From DATCMA01 sp036563645 (GTDB lineage Bacteria > Actinomycetota > Actinomycetes > Mycobacteriales > Micromonosporaceae), in NCBI GenBank assembly GCA_036563645.1, contig DATCMA010000037.1, positions 62,001 through 126,000 on the forward strand: DNA of 64,000 nucleotides, in the 5' to 3' direction. The position numbers were made by a program, and so were the translations under genes. This document shows, in pieces, positions 34,101 to 42,025 of this stretch (positions are counted from its first letter, which is position 1; every line of letters starts with the position of its first letter). The notes beneath the pieces are model-generated. The model made no database searches. It saw only the letters and a program-made list of their open reading frames with translations, and had not been told where the DNA came from.

Positions 34101-34637
34101 CTAGCTCCTCCGCTGTAGCCGCCACCTGCGCAGCCACAACCCCACAAAGGCGGCGATGACGCCACCAGCCAGCACGAGGAGGGGCGCGAGGCCGTTGCCC
34201 TCGGCAGGCAGCTCCACATTGGGCCCGCACTTGGGCGACTTGTCCGTCGCGGTCGCGCTGAGGACACCCACCGTCCACGTGATCGACTTGTTCCGGGAGA
34301 CATGCCGGGTCGCGAAGGCGGCGTGGTGCGTACCGGGGTGGAACGTCGTGACCTGTGCGCCATCGATCTCCCGTGGCCGCAGGGTGTTGAACGGCCCCTT
34401 GGGGATAGTTCCGGTCACACCGGTGTCGTTCCGATACCCGAACACCGCGCGATAGGTGTTGCCCTGCGTCAGCACGACGCAGTCGACAAAGATCGCGCCG
34501 GGGAGACGATCCCAGGTGGCGGCGGCTGGGGAGGCGGGGGTCACGCCGAGGACGAGCCCAGCGGCCATCGCCACTGTGACCCCGACGGCGGCGCGGATCC
34601 GCCGACGGAGGCCCCGCACATTCCGTTCACCCCACAT
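34101..34637 (-). CDS. Secreted protein with C-terminal sorting-type tail (putative exosortase cargo)
   Basis: A 178-aa exported protein. The ATG at 34637 has GGGAGGG upstream. Residues 1-40 form a signal peptide (basic MWGERNVRGLRRR, then AAVGVTVAMAAGLVLGV and a PASPAAA cleavage area). A single beta-rich domain spans about 45-135 with FGYRNDTG, PFNTLRP, TTFHPGTHHAAF and SITWTVG, plus cysteines at 53 and 137. The C-terminus is tripartite: LPAEGN (143-148), a hydrophobic helix (149-169) and a basic tail RRWRLQRR. This architecture matches sorting signals of exosortases or sortases; no sortase gene is nearby, whereas an exosortase is three genes downstream. Confidence 0.8.
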   Translation of the reverse strand: MWGERNVRGLRRRIRAAVGVTVAMAAGLVLGVTPASPAAATWDRLPGAIFVDCVVLTQGNTYRAVFGYRNDTGVTGTIPKGPFNTLRPREIDGAQVTTFHPGTHHAAFATRHVSRNKSITWTVGVLSATATDKSPKCGPNVELPAEGNGLAPLLVLAGGVIAAFVGLWLRRWRLQRRS

Positions 34638-34942
34638 GACGCCCTCCCGTTCACCGCGCGCTCGGCAGGCCCGCCGAGACACACCCGAACCATCGGCCCG
34701 GCACGCAGCAACTTGAGAGAGCCTTCGGAATGGCCGCCGCGTCAGGTCTCCACGGCGGACAGATAGCGGCAAAACAGTCTCAGTAAGGTATAAAAGCAAT
34801 AAACATGGCTATATCGGGATCTTCAACGCAAGAGTCCCAGCAGGAGTTATCGCCCGTATGGCCACTGCTTATTAGCTGATCATCGCCGATGAAAAAGTAC
34901 AAAAAAGCATATTTGAAATGATTTCGGCATTATCCTCAACGT
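34638..34942. promoter_or_regulatory. AT-rich divergent promoter region
   Basis: About 305 bases between the cargo gene and the matA-like gene. The part from about 34780 to 34940 is markedly AT-rich compared with the window (for example TATAAAAGCAATAAA near 34789 and AAAAAGTACAAAAAAGC near 34891). It must contain the promoters of the six-gene exosortase operon and of the matAB-like locus. No RNA element was recognised. Confidence 0.5.
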
Positions 34943-35525
34943 GTGACTTTGGTCGATAAAGTTTCAGATCTCGCTGCCCGTCTCGCCTTACCGGACAAAA
35001 TTGACCCAGCGGTACCCGCGGACCCGCCTGCCCCGGTGTTCGTCGACCCCACGGGGCGGCGTCAGCGACTCGTCCGATGGTTCGTCCTCGGCCTCACCGG
35101 CGGCTGCCTCAGCTATGCGGCGCTGCTGGGGGTGAGCATGGTCCCGATATCAACGCGCTCCCCCGCGACCGTCCCCAACCTGCCTCACCTCGATTCTCAT
35201 CTCCAGCCGCGCTCATCCGCGCCGGGGAGCCATGAGCCCGCACACACCACCTCAGGCAAGATCCCCGCCGGAGAGGCCTCGCCGATCCCCCCGGCCGCGG
35301 TCGACCAGTCGCTCCCGTCAGCGCCCACGCCGGAGGGCACAGATCCCCCTCCCCAGTCGTCCGATCCACTCACCCCAACTGGCCTTCATTCCCCTCCCCG
35401 ACGCCGCCGCAGCCCAACCGCTTGAGTCCTCCCCGTCTCGGGTCACGCCCGCTTTCCTCGATCACCCGTCAAAGACTCCGTTCACGCCCGCGTTCGGACA
35501 GCTGACGTTTACGGATGAAAGGTAG
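34943..35525 (+). pseudogene. MatA-like single-pass membrane protein, probable frameshift
   Basis: In frame from GTG 34943 the protein has a cytoplasmic N-terminus (VSDLAARLALPDKIDP), one helix (WFVLGLTGGCLSYAALLGVSM) and a proline-rich extracytoplasmic part, ending at 35425 with an odd RRRRSPTA. From about 35360 third-position GC shifts to another frame, whose product reads LAFIPLPDAAAAQPLES and ends FGQLTFTDER at 35525, five bases before the next gene's GTG. That arrangement suggests one original gene with a single-base indel around 35350-35390. Position before a deacetylase-GT2 protein is like matA before matB in Streptomyces, where the pair makes a PNAG-like exopolymer. Confidence 0.5.
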
Positions 35526-35530
35526 GAATC

Positions 35531-35617
35531 GTGGTGGCTACCTCGGCCCTGCCCAACACCCCATCCCCGCCTGAGCACCAGCGACCGGGAAGCCGTCCAC
35601 GGCTCCGCCTGCACTGA
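35531..35617 (+). pseudogene. 5' fragment of the matB-like gene ended by an in-frame TGA
   Basis: GTG 35531 lies just after GAAAGGTAGGAA and opens a frame in phase with the big deacetylase-GT2 gene. It runs 28 codons (ALPNTPSPPEHQRPGSRPRL then RLH) to TGA at 35615-35617 and continues without interruption as ILVTAVMAAIACQLTVAAYV. The stop falls exactly at the beginning of the membrane anchor, where a TGG tryptophan codon would be natural. A TGG to TGA change, a sequencing error, or a real re-start downstream are all possible. Confidence 0.6.
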
Positions 35618-35632
35618 ATCCTGGTCACCGCG

Positions 35633-38600
35633 GTGATGGCGGCGATCGCGTGTCAACTGACCGTCGCGGCGTATGTGAGCTCCGAGCTGACCCCGGACCC
35701 CAACCACGACGTCGGCCCGCAGGACGTCGTTCCGAGTGAGATCCTCAACGGCGGCCCGATCGTCAACGCCACCGGCGACGAACCCCGGTCCTACCGGCTA
35801 CCCGACAAGACGATCGCCCTCACGTTCGACGACGGACCAGATCCACAGTGGACGCCGCAAATCCTCGACGTCCTCCGCAAGCACGGAGCCAAGGCGACCT
35901 TCTTCGTGCTCGGCTCCGAGGTGGCCCGCGCCCCCGACCTGACGCGACGGATCGCCGCGGACGGTCACGAGCTCGGCTTCCATACCTTCACCCACCCCGA
36001 CCTCGCCACTGTCCCCAAGTGGCGGAGACTCATGGAGTACGCGCAGACCCGCTACGTCATCGCGAGCGCCGCGGGTGTCCACAGCACCCTGCTGCGCTTC
36101 CCGTACTCCTCTAAGGCCGAGGCGTTCGACAACGAGGACTGGGAGATCCTCAAGGAGGCGGGGCGCCACGGCTACCTCGTCGTCGTCAACGACACGGACA
36201 GCAAAGACTGGGCGCGCCCCGGCGTCGACACAATCATCCGGAACATGACGCCGGTCGGTGATACCGGCGCGATCATCCTGCTCCACGACGCCGGCGGCGA
36301 CCGGGCCCAGACCGTGGCCGCGCTCGACCGCTTCATCCCCGAGATGCAGGCCCGCGGCTATCGGTTCACCACCGTCACCGGGGGTTTGAACCTCGCCCTC
36401 GCCGCGCAGGGCTCCGGCGCCGCATCGGCGCTGCCCGAGAACCCACCCGCGTCCCGCGCCGAGCGGTGGCAGGGCACGGCGCTGATCTGGGCCGTCCGCG
36501 GCGCCGACGGCACGCTCGTCACGCTCGCCGCGCTCTTCGTCGTCGTCGGCCTCCTCACCCTGGGCCGCACCCTGCTGCTCATCCCTGTCGCCTGGCGCAG
36601 CGCGAGCATCCGCCGCAACTGGCGCTGGTCCTGGGGCCCACCGGTCACCGACCCGGTCTCGGTCATCGTCCCCGCGTACAACGAGAAGGAAGGTATCGCC
36701 GCGGCCGTCCGCTCCCTCGCGACCAGCGATTACCCCGAGGTCGAGGTCATCGTCGTCGACGACGGCTCAACCGACGGCACCGCCGACATCGTGGAAGGGC
36801 TCGGCCTCCCCAACGTCCGCGTCGTGCGCAAACCCAACGGGGGCAAGGCGAGCGCGCTGAACGCCGGCATCGAGCTCGCCAGTCACGACCTCATCGTGAT
36901 GGTCGACGGCGACACCGTCCTCGAGCCTCAGGCGATCCGCAACCTCGTCCGTCCTTTCGCCAACCCCTCCGTCGGCGCCGTCGCGGGCAACGTGAAGGTC
37001 GGCAACCAACACACCATGATCGGCCGATGGCAGCACATCGAGTACGTCATCGGCCTCAACCTCGACCGTCGCCTCTACGAGACGCTGCGGTGCATACCGA
37101 CCGTGCCCGGGGCGATCGGGGCCTTTCGACGGCAAGCGCTCCTCGACGTCGGTGGCGTCAGCGACGACACGCTCGCTGAGGACACCGACTTGACCATGGC
37201 GGTGTCGCGGGCCAGCTGGCGGGTGGTGTACGAACCGTCCGCCCGGGCATGGACCGAAGCGCCCGCCAACCTCAAGCAGCTCTGGACGCAGCGCTACCGC
37301 TGGAGCTACGGCACCATCCAGGCGTTGTGGAAGCACCGCCGCGCCCTGGTCCACACGGGCTCCTCGGGCCGCTTCGGCCGCCGCTGCCTCCCCATGATCA
37401 CTCTCTTCAACGTCGTGCTTCCCCTGCTCGGGCCGGTCATCGACATCATGGCCATCTACGGCCTGTTCTTCGCCGACTGGAAGCGCACCGCCGCCGCGTG
37501 GCTCGGCATGCTGGCCCTCCAGTTCCTCACCGCGCTGGTGGCGTTCCGCCTCGACCGGGAACCGATCCGCGCGCTGTGGTCACTCCCGCTCCAGCAATTC
37601 GTCTACCGCCAACTCGTGTATCTCGTGTTGATCCAGTCGATCGCGACCGCACTGTCCGGGGTCCGAATGCGCTGGCACAAGCTGCACCGCACCGGCACGC
37701 CCCCCATCTCCGGTCGAGCGCGGCGCCTCGTGCCGCGGCCGGCGAATACGAATACGCGACCGCACATCCCGACCCCCGCTCCGCGCGACCGCTACATCGA
37801 TTTCCTGCGCGCCGTGGCCCTGTGCCGCGTGGTCGTCTACCACATGTTCGGGTTCGCGTGGCTCAGCTACGTGTTCCCCGCCATGGGGGTGATGTTCGCC
37901 CTCGGTGGCTCCCTCATCGCCGACTCCCTGAGCCGAAAACCCGCTCCCACGGCCATCGCGAGCCGATTCCGTCGCCTGCTGCCCGCCTTGTGGGTTTTCT
38001 CGGCGGTCGTGGTCACCGCCATGGTGTGGCGGGACGGCTGGAGCTGGCTCCCCGGCTGGGAGAGCGCGCTGGCCTGGCTCGTCCCGCTCGTGTTGCCTCC
38101 CTCGGCCGAATGGGCGCGGTACGTCACCGGCGTGCTGTGGTACCTGGTGACGTACCTGTGGTTGGTGATGCTCTCGCCGGGGCTCATGTGGCTCTACCGG
38201 CGCCGGCCACTGCTCGCCGTGCTCGCGCCCCTCGCGCTTCTCGCCGCCCTCCAGGTCCTGCCCCCGATGGTTAGCCCTGCCGTCCAGTCTGTCATCACCG
38301 ACGTCGCAACCTTCGGCGCGTGCTGGGTGGTGGGGTTCGCCTACCGCGACGGCGCGCTGCAGCGCATCCCGATGCCGCTTCTCGGCTTCACGGCTGCCGT
38401 GTCGATGGGCGTCGGTATCTGCTGGGCGCTCACCCACCCCACGCCGTGGGCCGGATACGACCTCAACGAGATCCCGTTCGCGCAGGGCTGTTACTCCCTC
38501 GGGTTCGTCCTCCTGCTGCTGACCGTCCGGCCTTCGATGGCGTGGCTGTCGCGTGCGCGCCTGCTTGACTCGGCCGTCAGCCTGCTCAACGCCCGCGCCG

Positions 38601-38872
38601 TGACGGTGTACCTGTGGCACAACCTCGCGATCGCGATGTGCTTCACGGTCGGCGATCAGTTCGGGGTGTGGCGACTCGGCGCCTTCTCCCAGCTCGGCTA
38701 CTTCGCCACGGCGCTCGCCTTGCTCGTCGTTCCCGTCGTGCTCGTGGGCTGGGTCGAGGACGTCTCCGCCACACGCCCGCCACGACTGCTGCCCGGGCGG
38801 CCGGGGTCGCCGATACGGTGGGCGGCCGGGCGCGGCGCTCCCGGGTTCTGGAGGTACCGCGCGGCCAACTGA
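35633..38872 (+). CDS. Polysaccharide deacetylase-GT2-acyltransferase-3 fusion (MatB-like)
   Basis: A 1079-aa membrane enzyme with three catalytic parts. After a short N-terminal anchor, residues about 55-260 are a NodB-type deacetylase (TIALTFDDGPDPQWTP, ELGFHTFTHPDL, RFPYS, IILLHDAGG). Residues about 300-690 are a processive GT2 flanked by helices (VSVIVPAYNEKEG, VDDGSTDGT, VMVDGDTVLEP, AEDTDLTMAV, QRYRWSYG). The last about 370 residues form an acyltransferase-3 domain with some ten helices starting RYIDFLRAVALCRVVVYHMF. It should polymerise, N-deacetylate and O-acylate an exopolysaccharide, probably PNAG-like. The GTG 35633/ATG 35636 start is a re-start after an in-frame TGA; the natural start was probably 35531. 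Confidence 0.85.
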   Translation: MMAAIACQLTVAAYVSSELTPDPNHDVGPQDVVPSEILNGGPIVNATGDEPRSYRLPDKTIALTFDDGPDPQWTPQILDVLRKHGAKATFFVLGSEVARAPDLTRRIAADGHELGFHTFTHPDLATVPKWRRLMEYAQTRYVIASAAGVHSTLLRFPYSSKAEAFDNEDWEILKEAGRHGYLVVVNDTDSKDWARPGVDTIIRNMTPVGDTGAIILLHDAGGDRAQTVAALDRFIPEMQARGYRFTTVTGGLNLALAAQGSGAASALPENPPASRAERWQGTALIWAVRGADGTLVTLAALFVVVGLLTLGRTLLLIPVAWRSASIRRNWRWSWGPPVTDPVSVIVPAYNEKEGIAAAVRSLATSDYPEVEVIVVDDGSTDGTADIVEGLGLPNVRVVRKPNGGKASALNAGIELASHDLIVMVDGDTVLEPQAIRNLVRPFANPSVGAVAGNVKVGNQHTMIGRWQHIEYVIGLNLDRRLYETLRCIPTVPGAIGAFRRQALLDVGGVSDDTLAEDTDLTMAVSRASWRVVYEPSARAWTEAPANLKQLWTQRYRWSYGTIQALWKHRRALVHTGSSGRFGRRCLPMITLFNVVLPLLGPVIDIMAIYGLFFADWKRTAAAWLGMLALQFLTALVAFRLDREPIRALWSLPLQQFVYRQLVYLVLIQSIATALSGVRMRWHKLHRTGTPPISGRARRLVPRPANTNTRPHIPTPAPRDRYIDFLRAVALCRVVVYHMFGFAWLSYVFPAMGVMFALGGSLIADSLSRKPAPTAIASRFRRLLPALWVFSAVVVTAMVWRDGWSWLPGWESALAWLVPLVLPPSAEWARYVTGVLWYLVTYLWLVMLSPGLMWLYRRRPLLAVLAPLALLAALQVLPPMVSPAVQSVITDVATFGACWVVGFAYRDGALQRIPMPLLGFTAAVSMGVGICWALTHPTPWAGYDLNEIPFAQGCYSLGFVLLLLTVRPSMAWLSRARLLDSAVSLLNARAVTVYLWHNLAIAMCFTVGDQFGVWRLGAFSQLGYFATALALLVVPVVLVGWVEDVSATRPPRLLPGRPGSPIRWAAGRGAPGFWRYRAAN

Positions 38873-38919
38873 AACCGGAAACCACTTAAGCGGAGATTCA
38901 CGATGCCGATTGGCAGGCC

Positions 38920-40230
38920 ATGCCACACCGTCACCGCCCGGTTCCCTACCGCAGCATTCACGCGGTGCTCGACGCGCGCGCGGTGGCCCCGGTGTTCCAG
39001 CCACTCGTTCGGCTCGACACCGGAGAGATCATCGGTTACGAGGCCCTGACTCGCGGCCCTGCGGGCACACCGTGGGAATCCCCCGCCACGCTCTTCGCCG
39101 CGGCGCGGCAGGTGGGGCGAGAAGCCGAACTGGACTGGCTGTGCCGAGCGGAGGCCTATCGAGCGGCGCTCGCCGCCAGCCTCGACCCGTCGCTGACGCT
39201 CTTCGTGAACATGGAGCCGGCCGCGTGGCACGCCGATTGCCCCGCCGACCTGCTTCCCCTGATCACTGAGGCACAGCAGCGGCTGCGGGTGGTGACGGAG
39301 ATGACCGAGCGGGCGATCGCGGCGGATCCCTCCGCCCTGCTCGCCGCGGCCGAAAGCTGCCGCCGCTCCGGCTGGGGCATCGCCCTCGACGACGTCGGCG
39401 CCGACCCGACGTCGTTGGCGCTGATGCCGTTCGTCCAACCCGATGTGATCAAGCTCGACATGGGCCTGCTGCGCCGTCCCCGTGACCCCCACACCGCCCA
39501 CGTCGTGGGGGCGGTGCTGGCGTACGCGGAGCGGACCGGCGCGACGATTCTCGCGGAAGGGATCGAGACGGAGGAGCACCTGGCGGTCGCCCGCGCCATG
39601 GGCGCGGTGATCGGCCAGGGCTGGTACTTCGGGCACCCCGGTCCGCTGCCGGAGCACGCCACACCGGTGCGTGAGCCGCTGCGCATCGAGAGCGCCAGGC
39701 CACTGTCACCGGTCACCCTCGACCGCGTGCCCACGCCGTTCGAGACCGTGGCGGCGGTACGGCCCGTCAGCCGGACGACCAAGGAGCTGCTGATTCCCAT
39801 CAGCCGCTACCTCGAGAACAAGGCCGACGAGAGCCTGGAGCCGCCAGTCCTCCTGGCGTGTTTCCAACACGAACGACACTTCACTCCCGCGGTGGCCCAG
39901 CGATTCAGCCGGTTGGCGCGGCACGCCCCCTTCATCGCGGTGCTCGCCGCCGGGCTCACCGCCGAGCCCGCTCCGGGCGTACGCGGCACGCCGCTGGCCA
40001 CGGACGACCGCCTCTGTGGCGAGTGGAACGTCATCGTGGTCAGCCCGCACTACGCCGCCGCCCTCGTCGCACGGGACCTCGGGGACGACGGTGCCGACGC
40101 CGAGCGGCGCTTCGACTACGTCATCACGCACGACCGGTCTTTGGTGTTGGAGGCGGCCCGCTCCCTGATGCGGTGGATCACCCCGAGCGCGCGCGACCAG
40201 GCCGCTCCCGCGGTCGCGCCCGCCGCCTAG
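38920..40230 (+). CDS. EAL-DICT protein, c-di-GMP phosphodiesterase
   Basis: A 436-aa cytoplasmic protein. The EAL domain (about residues 15-250) keeps the key residues: FQPLVRLDTGEIIGYEALTRG (catalytic Glu41), LFVNMEP (Asn97), VTEMTERA, the paired acidic motif ALDDVGAD, DVIKLD (Lys) and AEGIETEE, ending GQGWYFGHPGPLP. This set predicts an active c-di-GMP phosphodiesterase. The C-terminal about 150 residues fit a DICT sensory domain (VSRTTKELLIPISRYLE, WNVIVVSPHYAAALVARDL, FDYVITHDRSLV). It lies 47 bases after the matB-like gene on the same strand, consistent with c-di-GMP control of that exopolysaccharide. Confidence 0.92.
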   Translation: MPHRHRPVPYRSIHAVLDARAVAPVFQPLVRLDTGEIIGYEALTRGPAGTPWESPATLFAAARQVGREAELDWLCRAEAYRAALAASLDPSLTLFVNMEPAAWHADCPADLLPLITEAQQRLRVVTEMTERAIAADPSALLAAAESCRRSGWGIALDDVGADPTSLALMPFVQPDVIKLDMGLLRRPRDPHTAHVVGAVLAYAERTGATILAEGIETEEHLAVARAMGAVIGQGWYFGHPGPLPEHATPVREPLRIESARPLSPVTLDRVPTPFETVAAVRPVSRTTKELLIPISRYLENKADESLEPPVLLACFQHERHFTPAVAQRFSRLARHAPFIAVLAAGLTAEPAPGVRGTPLATDDRLCGEWNVIVVSPHYAAALVARDLGDDGADAERRFDYVITHDRSLVLEAARSLMRWITPSARDQAAPAVAPAA

Positions 40231-40305
40231 AACGCCCGCGGATACCGGCGACGTCCCGTCCCCAGCGTCAACGGGGGCGGCGACCGAGCCGCTGGCCCGA
40301 AGGGC

Positions 40306-41217
40306 TCACCGCCCTGGGGCGCACGCCTCCAAGAGCTCCTCGGCTCGACGCATCGCCGCGACGGGATCGGCGTCCACCGCCCCGACCTCGGGATCGAAGT
40401 TGAGGTCGAGGAAGACCTCCGTGACCCCCTGGGCCGCGAGATCGTCGAGATCGGCCCGGATCTCCTCCAGGGTGCCGGTCAACGGCTTCCGCTCCGCGAC
40501 GCCCTTCGGACGCACCATGACCGCTCCCCGGCAGATGAACCGCAGCGCCGCGGGGTCACGCCCCGCCTCCTCGGCCGCCGCCTTGACGATCGCGATCGAC
40601 TCACCGATGGCGGTCAGGTCGGCTCGGCTGCTGCTGATCCAGCCGTCAGCCATCGCGCCCGCGCGCCGCAACGCCTCCGGGGCGCTACCCCCCAGGAGGA
40701 TCGGGGGATGCGGCCGCTGGACGGGCTTCGGCTCCTGGATCGCCGGGGGCACGCGGTAGAAGCGGCCGTCGTACTCCACCACCTCGCGCGTCCACAGCGC
40801 ACGCAGCACCGCGATGAACTCCTCCGCCCGCCGCCCCCGGGACCGCATCTCCGCGCCGGTGGCGACGAACTCCTCCGGAGCCCAGCCCAAGCCAAGGCCC
40901 ACGTCGAGCCGACCATTGGAGACGATGTCGAGCGTGGTGAGCTGTTTGGCGAGCAGGACGGGCGAGACGAACGGCAGATTGAGCACCGCCGCGCCTACCC
41001 GGATCCGCTCGGTGTGCGCGGCGACGAGGGTCATCGTCACGATGGGGTCGTGGACGCTGCGGTACGTCGGGGCCCACCCCGCCTCCGCGGCGTAGAGCAC
41101 ACGCTGGAACGTCCACAGCGAGTGGTAGCCAAGCTCCTCCGCCCGTCGCGCCACGCGCAGCATGTTCGCCGGAGTGGCCCACGAGCCGGACATGGGGATG
41201 CCGAAGCCAATCCGCAC
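40306..41217 (-). CDS. LLM-class (luciferase-like) flavin-dependent oxidoreductase
   Basis: A 303-aa TIM-barrel oxidoreductase of the F420/FMN luciferase-like group. VRIGFGIPMSGSWATPANMLRVARRAEELGYHSLW opens the barrel; TERIRVGAAVLNLPFVSPVLLAKQLTTLDIVSNGRL and the GLGWAPEEFVATG loop are family hallmarks, and HPPILLGGSAPEALRRAGAMADGW is the flavin-phosphate site region. The GTG at 41217 is chosen because the family starts here; the frame is open to 41379. The substrate is unknown. It stands between convergent neighbours with no obvious partner. Confidence 0.88.
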   Translation of the reverse strand: MRIGFGIPMSGSWATPANMLRVARRAEELGYHSLWTFQRVLYAAEAGWAPTYRSVHDPIVTMTLVAAHTERIRVGAAVLNLPFVSPVLLAKQLTTLDIVSNGRLDVGLGLGWAPEEFVATGAEMRSRGRRAEEFIAVLRALWTREVVEYDGRFYRVPPAIQEPKPVQRPHPPILLGGSAPEALRRAGAMADGWISSSRADLTAIGESIAIVKAAAEEAGRDPAALRFICRGAVMVRPKGVAERKPLTGTLEEIRADLDDLAAQGVTEVFLDLNFDPEVGAVDADPVAAMRRAEELLEACAPGR

Positions 41218-41320
41218 ACGCGTACCGTACCGCGGAGCGGGTGCCGGCGCGGGGTGCTGACGACCGCCCCGCAGGGCCCTCCGCCCCCGAGGATCCGCGC
41301 GGCCGGCCGGGACCGCCTGG

Positions 41321-42025
41321 TCAGGACCGGCGCCGGGAGCCGGCTGCGTCCCCTGCCCGGGTCGGCGCAGGCCGCGCATCCAACGCGCCTACCAGCGCGT
41401 CCAACAGCTCGGGATCAGCCCACCCATTGATCGCGACGCGTCCCGCCGCGTCCACCGTGATCTCCAGACGGTCGGGAGTGGTGGCCAGCTCGTCGAGCAG
41501 GTGGGGAAACCGGTCGCTGAGGAGAACGAACTCCTGGTTGGTGGAGCCCACCCAGGGACGGGCCGTGTCGATCTGGTCCGCGAGGAACGGCCCGGCGACG
41601 AGCAAGTCGGTGGCGGAGAGCAGGGCGGCGACGTCCTCCCGCCCGGCGTCGACCGCGGCCTGGAGTTCCGCGGTGGTGTAGCCGGTGAACGTCACCACCG
41701 AGCGCCCCGCCTGGCGCACCCCGGAGGCGACGACCGCCAACGCGGCGGCCTGATCGAACGGCTCACCGCCGAGCAGCGTCAGCCCGTCCGTATCGGCCGC
41801 GAGCACCCGCGCCACCAGCTCGTGCGGCGCGACCCGCTCTCCACCTCGGAACGTCCACAAGTGAGGGTTGAAGCAACCGGGGCAGCGGATGGAGCAGCCC
41901 TGTACCCAGATCGCCGTCCGCTTCCCTGGGCCTTCCGCGCGCGTCGCGGGGAGGAAACGGGCCAGCACCACCGCCGTGGGGTCACCCCGGCGCGGCCGTC
42001 GGTCGGACACAGCGCGCTCAGACAT
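41321..42025 (-). CDS. Small radical-SAM activase-like 4Fe-4S protein
   Basis: A 234-aa protein like the anaerobic ribonucleotide reductase activase (NrdG) and pyruvate-formate-lyase activase. The cluster motif is WVQGCSIRCPGCFNPHLW (Cys44, Cys48, Cys51; CxxxCxxC), followed by LTLLGGEPFDQAAALAVV, the glycine-rich SAM site, and VVTFTGYTTAEL. No glycyl-radical enzyme is in the window. It is the last gene of a five-gene cluster with a Ycf46-like AAA ATPase, and its ATG overlaps the helix-hairpin-helix gene. A role in modifying or installing a cofactor in a protein handled by the ATPase is possible (inference). Confidence 0.85.
   Translation of the reverse strand: MSERAVSDRRPRRGDPTAVVLARFLPATRAEGPGKRTAIWVQGCSIRCPGCFNPHLWTFRGGERVAPHELVARVLAADTDGLTLLGGEPFDQAAALAVVASGVRQAGRSVVTFTGYTTAELQAAVDAGREDVAALLSATDLLVAGPFLADQIDTARPWVGSTNQEFVLLSDRFPHLLDELATTPDRLEITVDAAGRVAINGWADPELLDALVGALDARPAPTRAGDAAGSRRRS

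Noticed and set aside
34140..34220. Classical LPXTG sortase signal in the small secreted protein
   Set aside because: The motif reads LPAEG without the conserved Thr and no sortase gene is present in the window; kept instead as an exosortase-cargo candidate.
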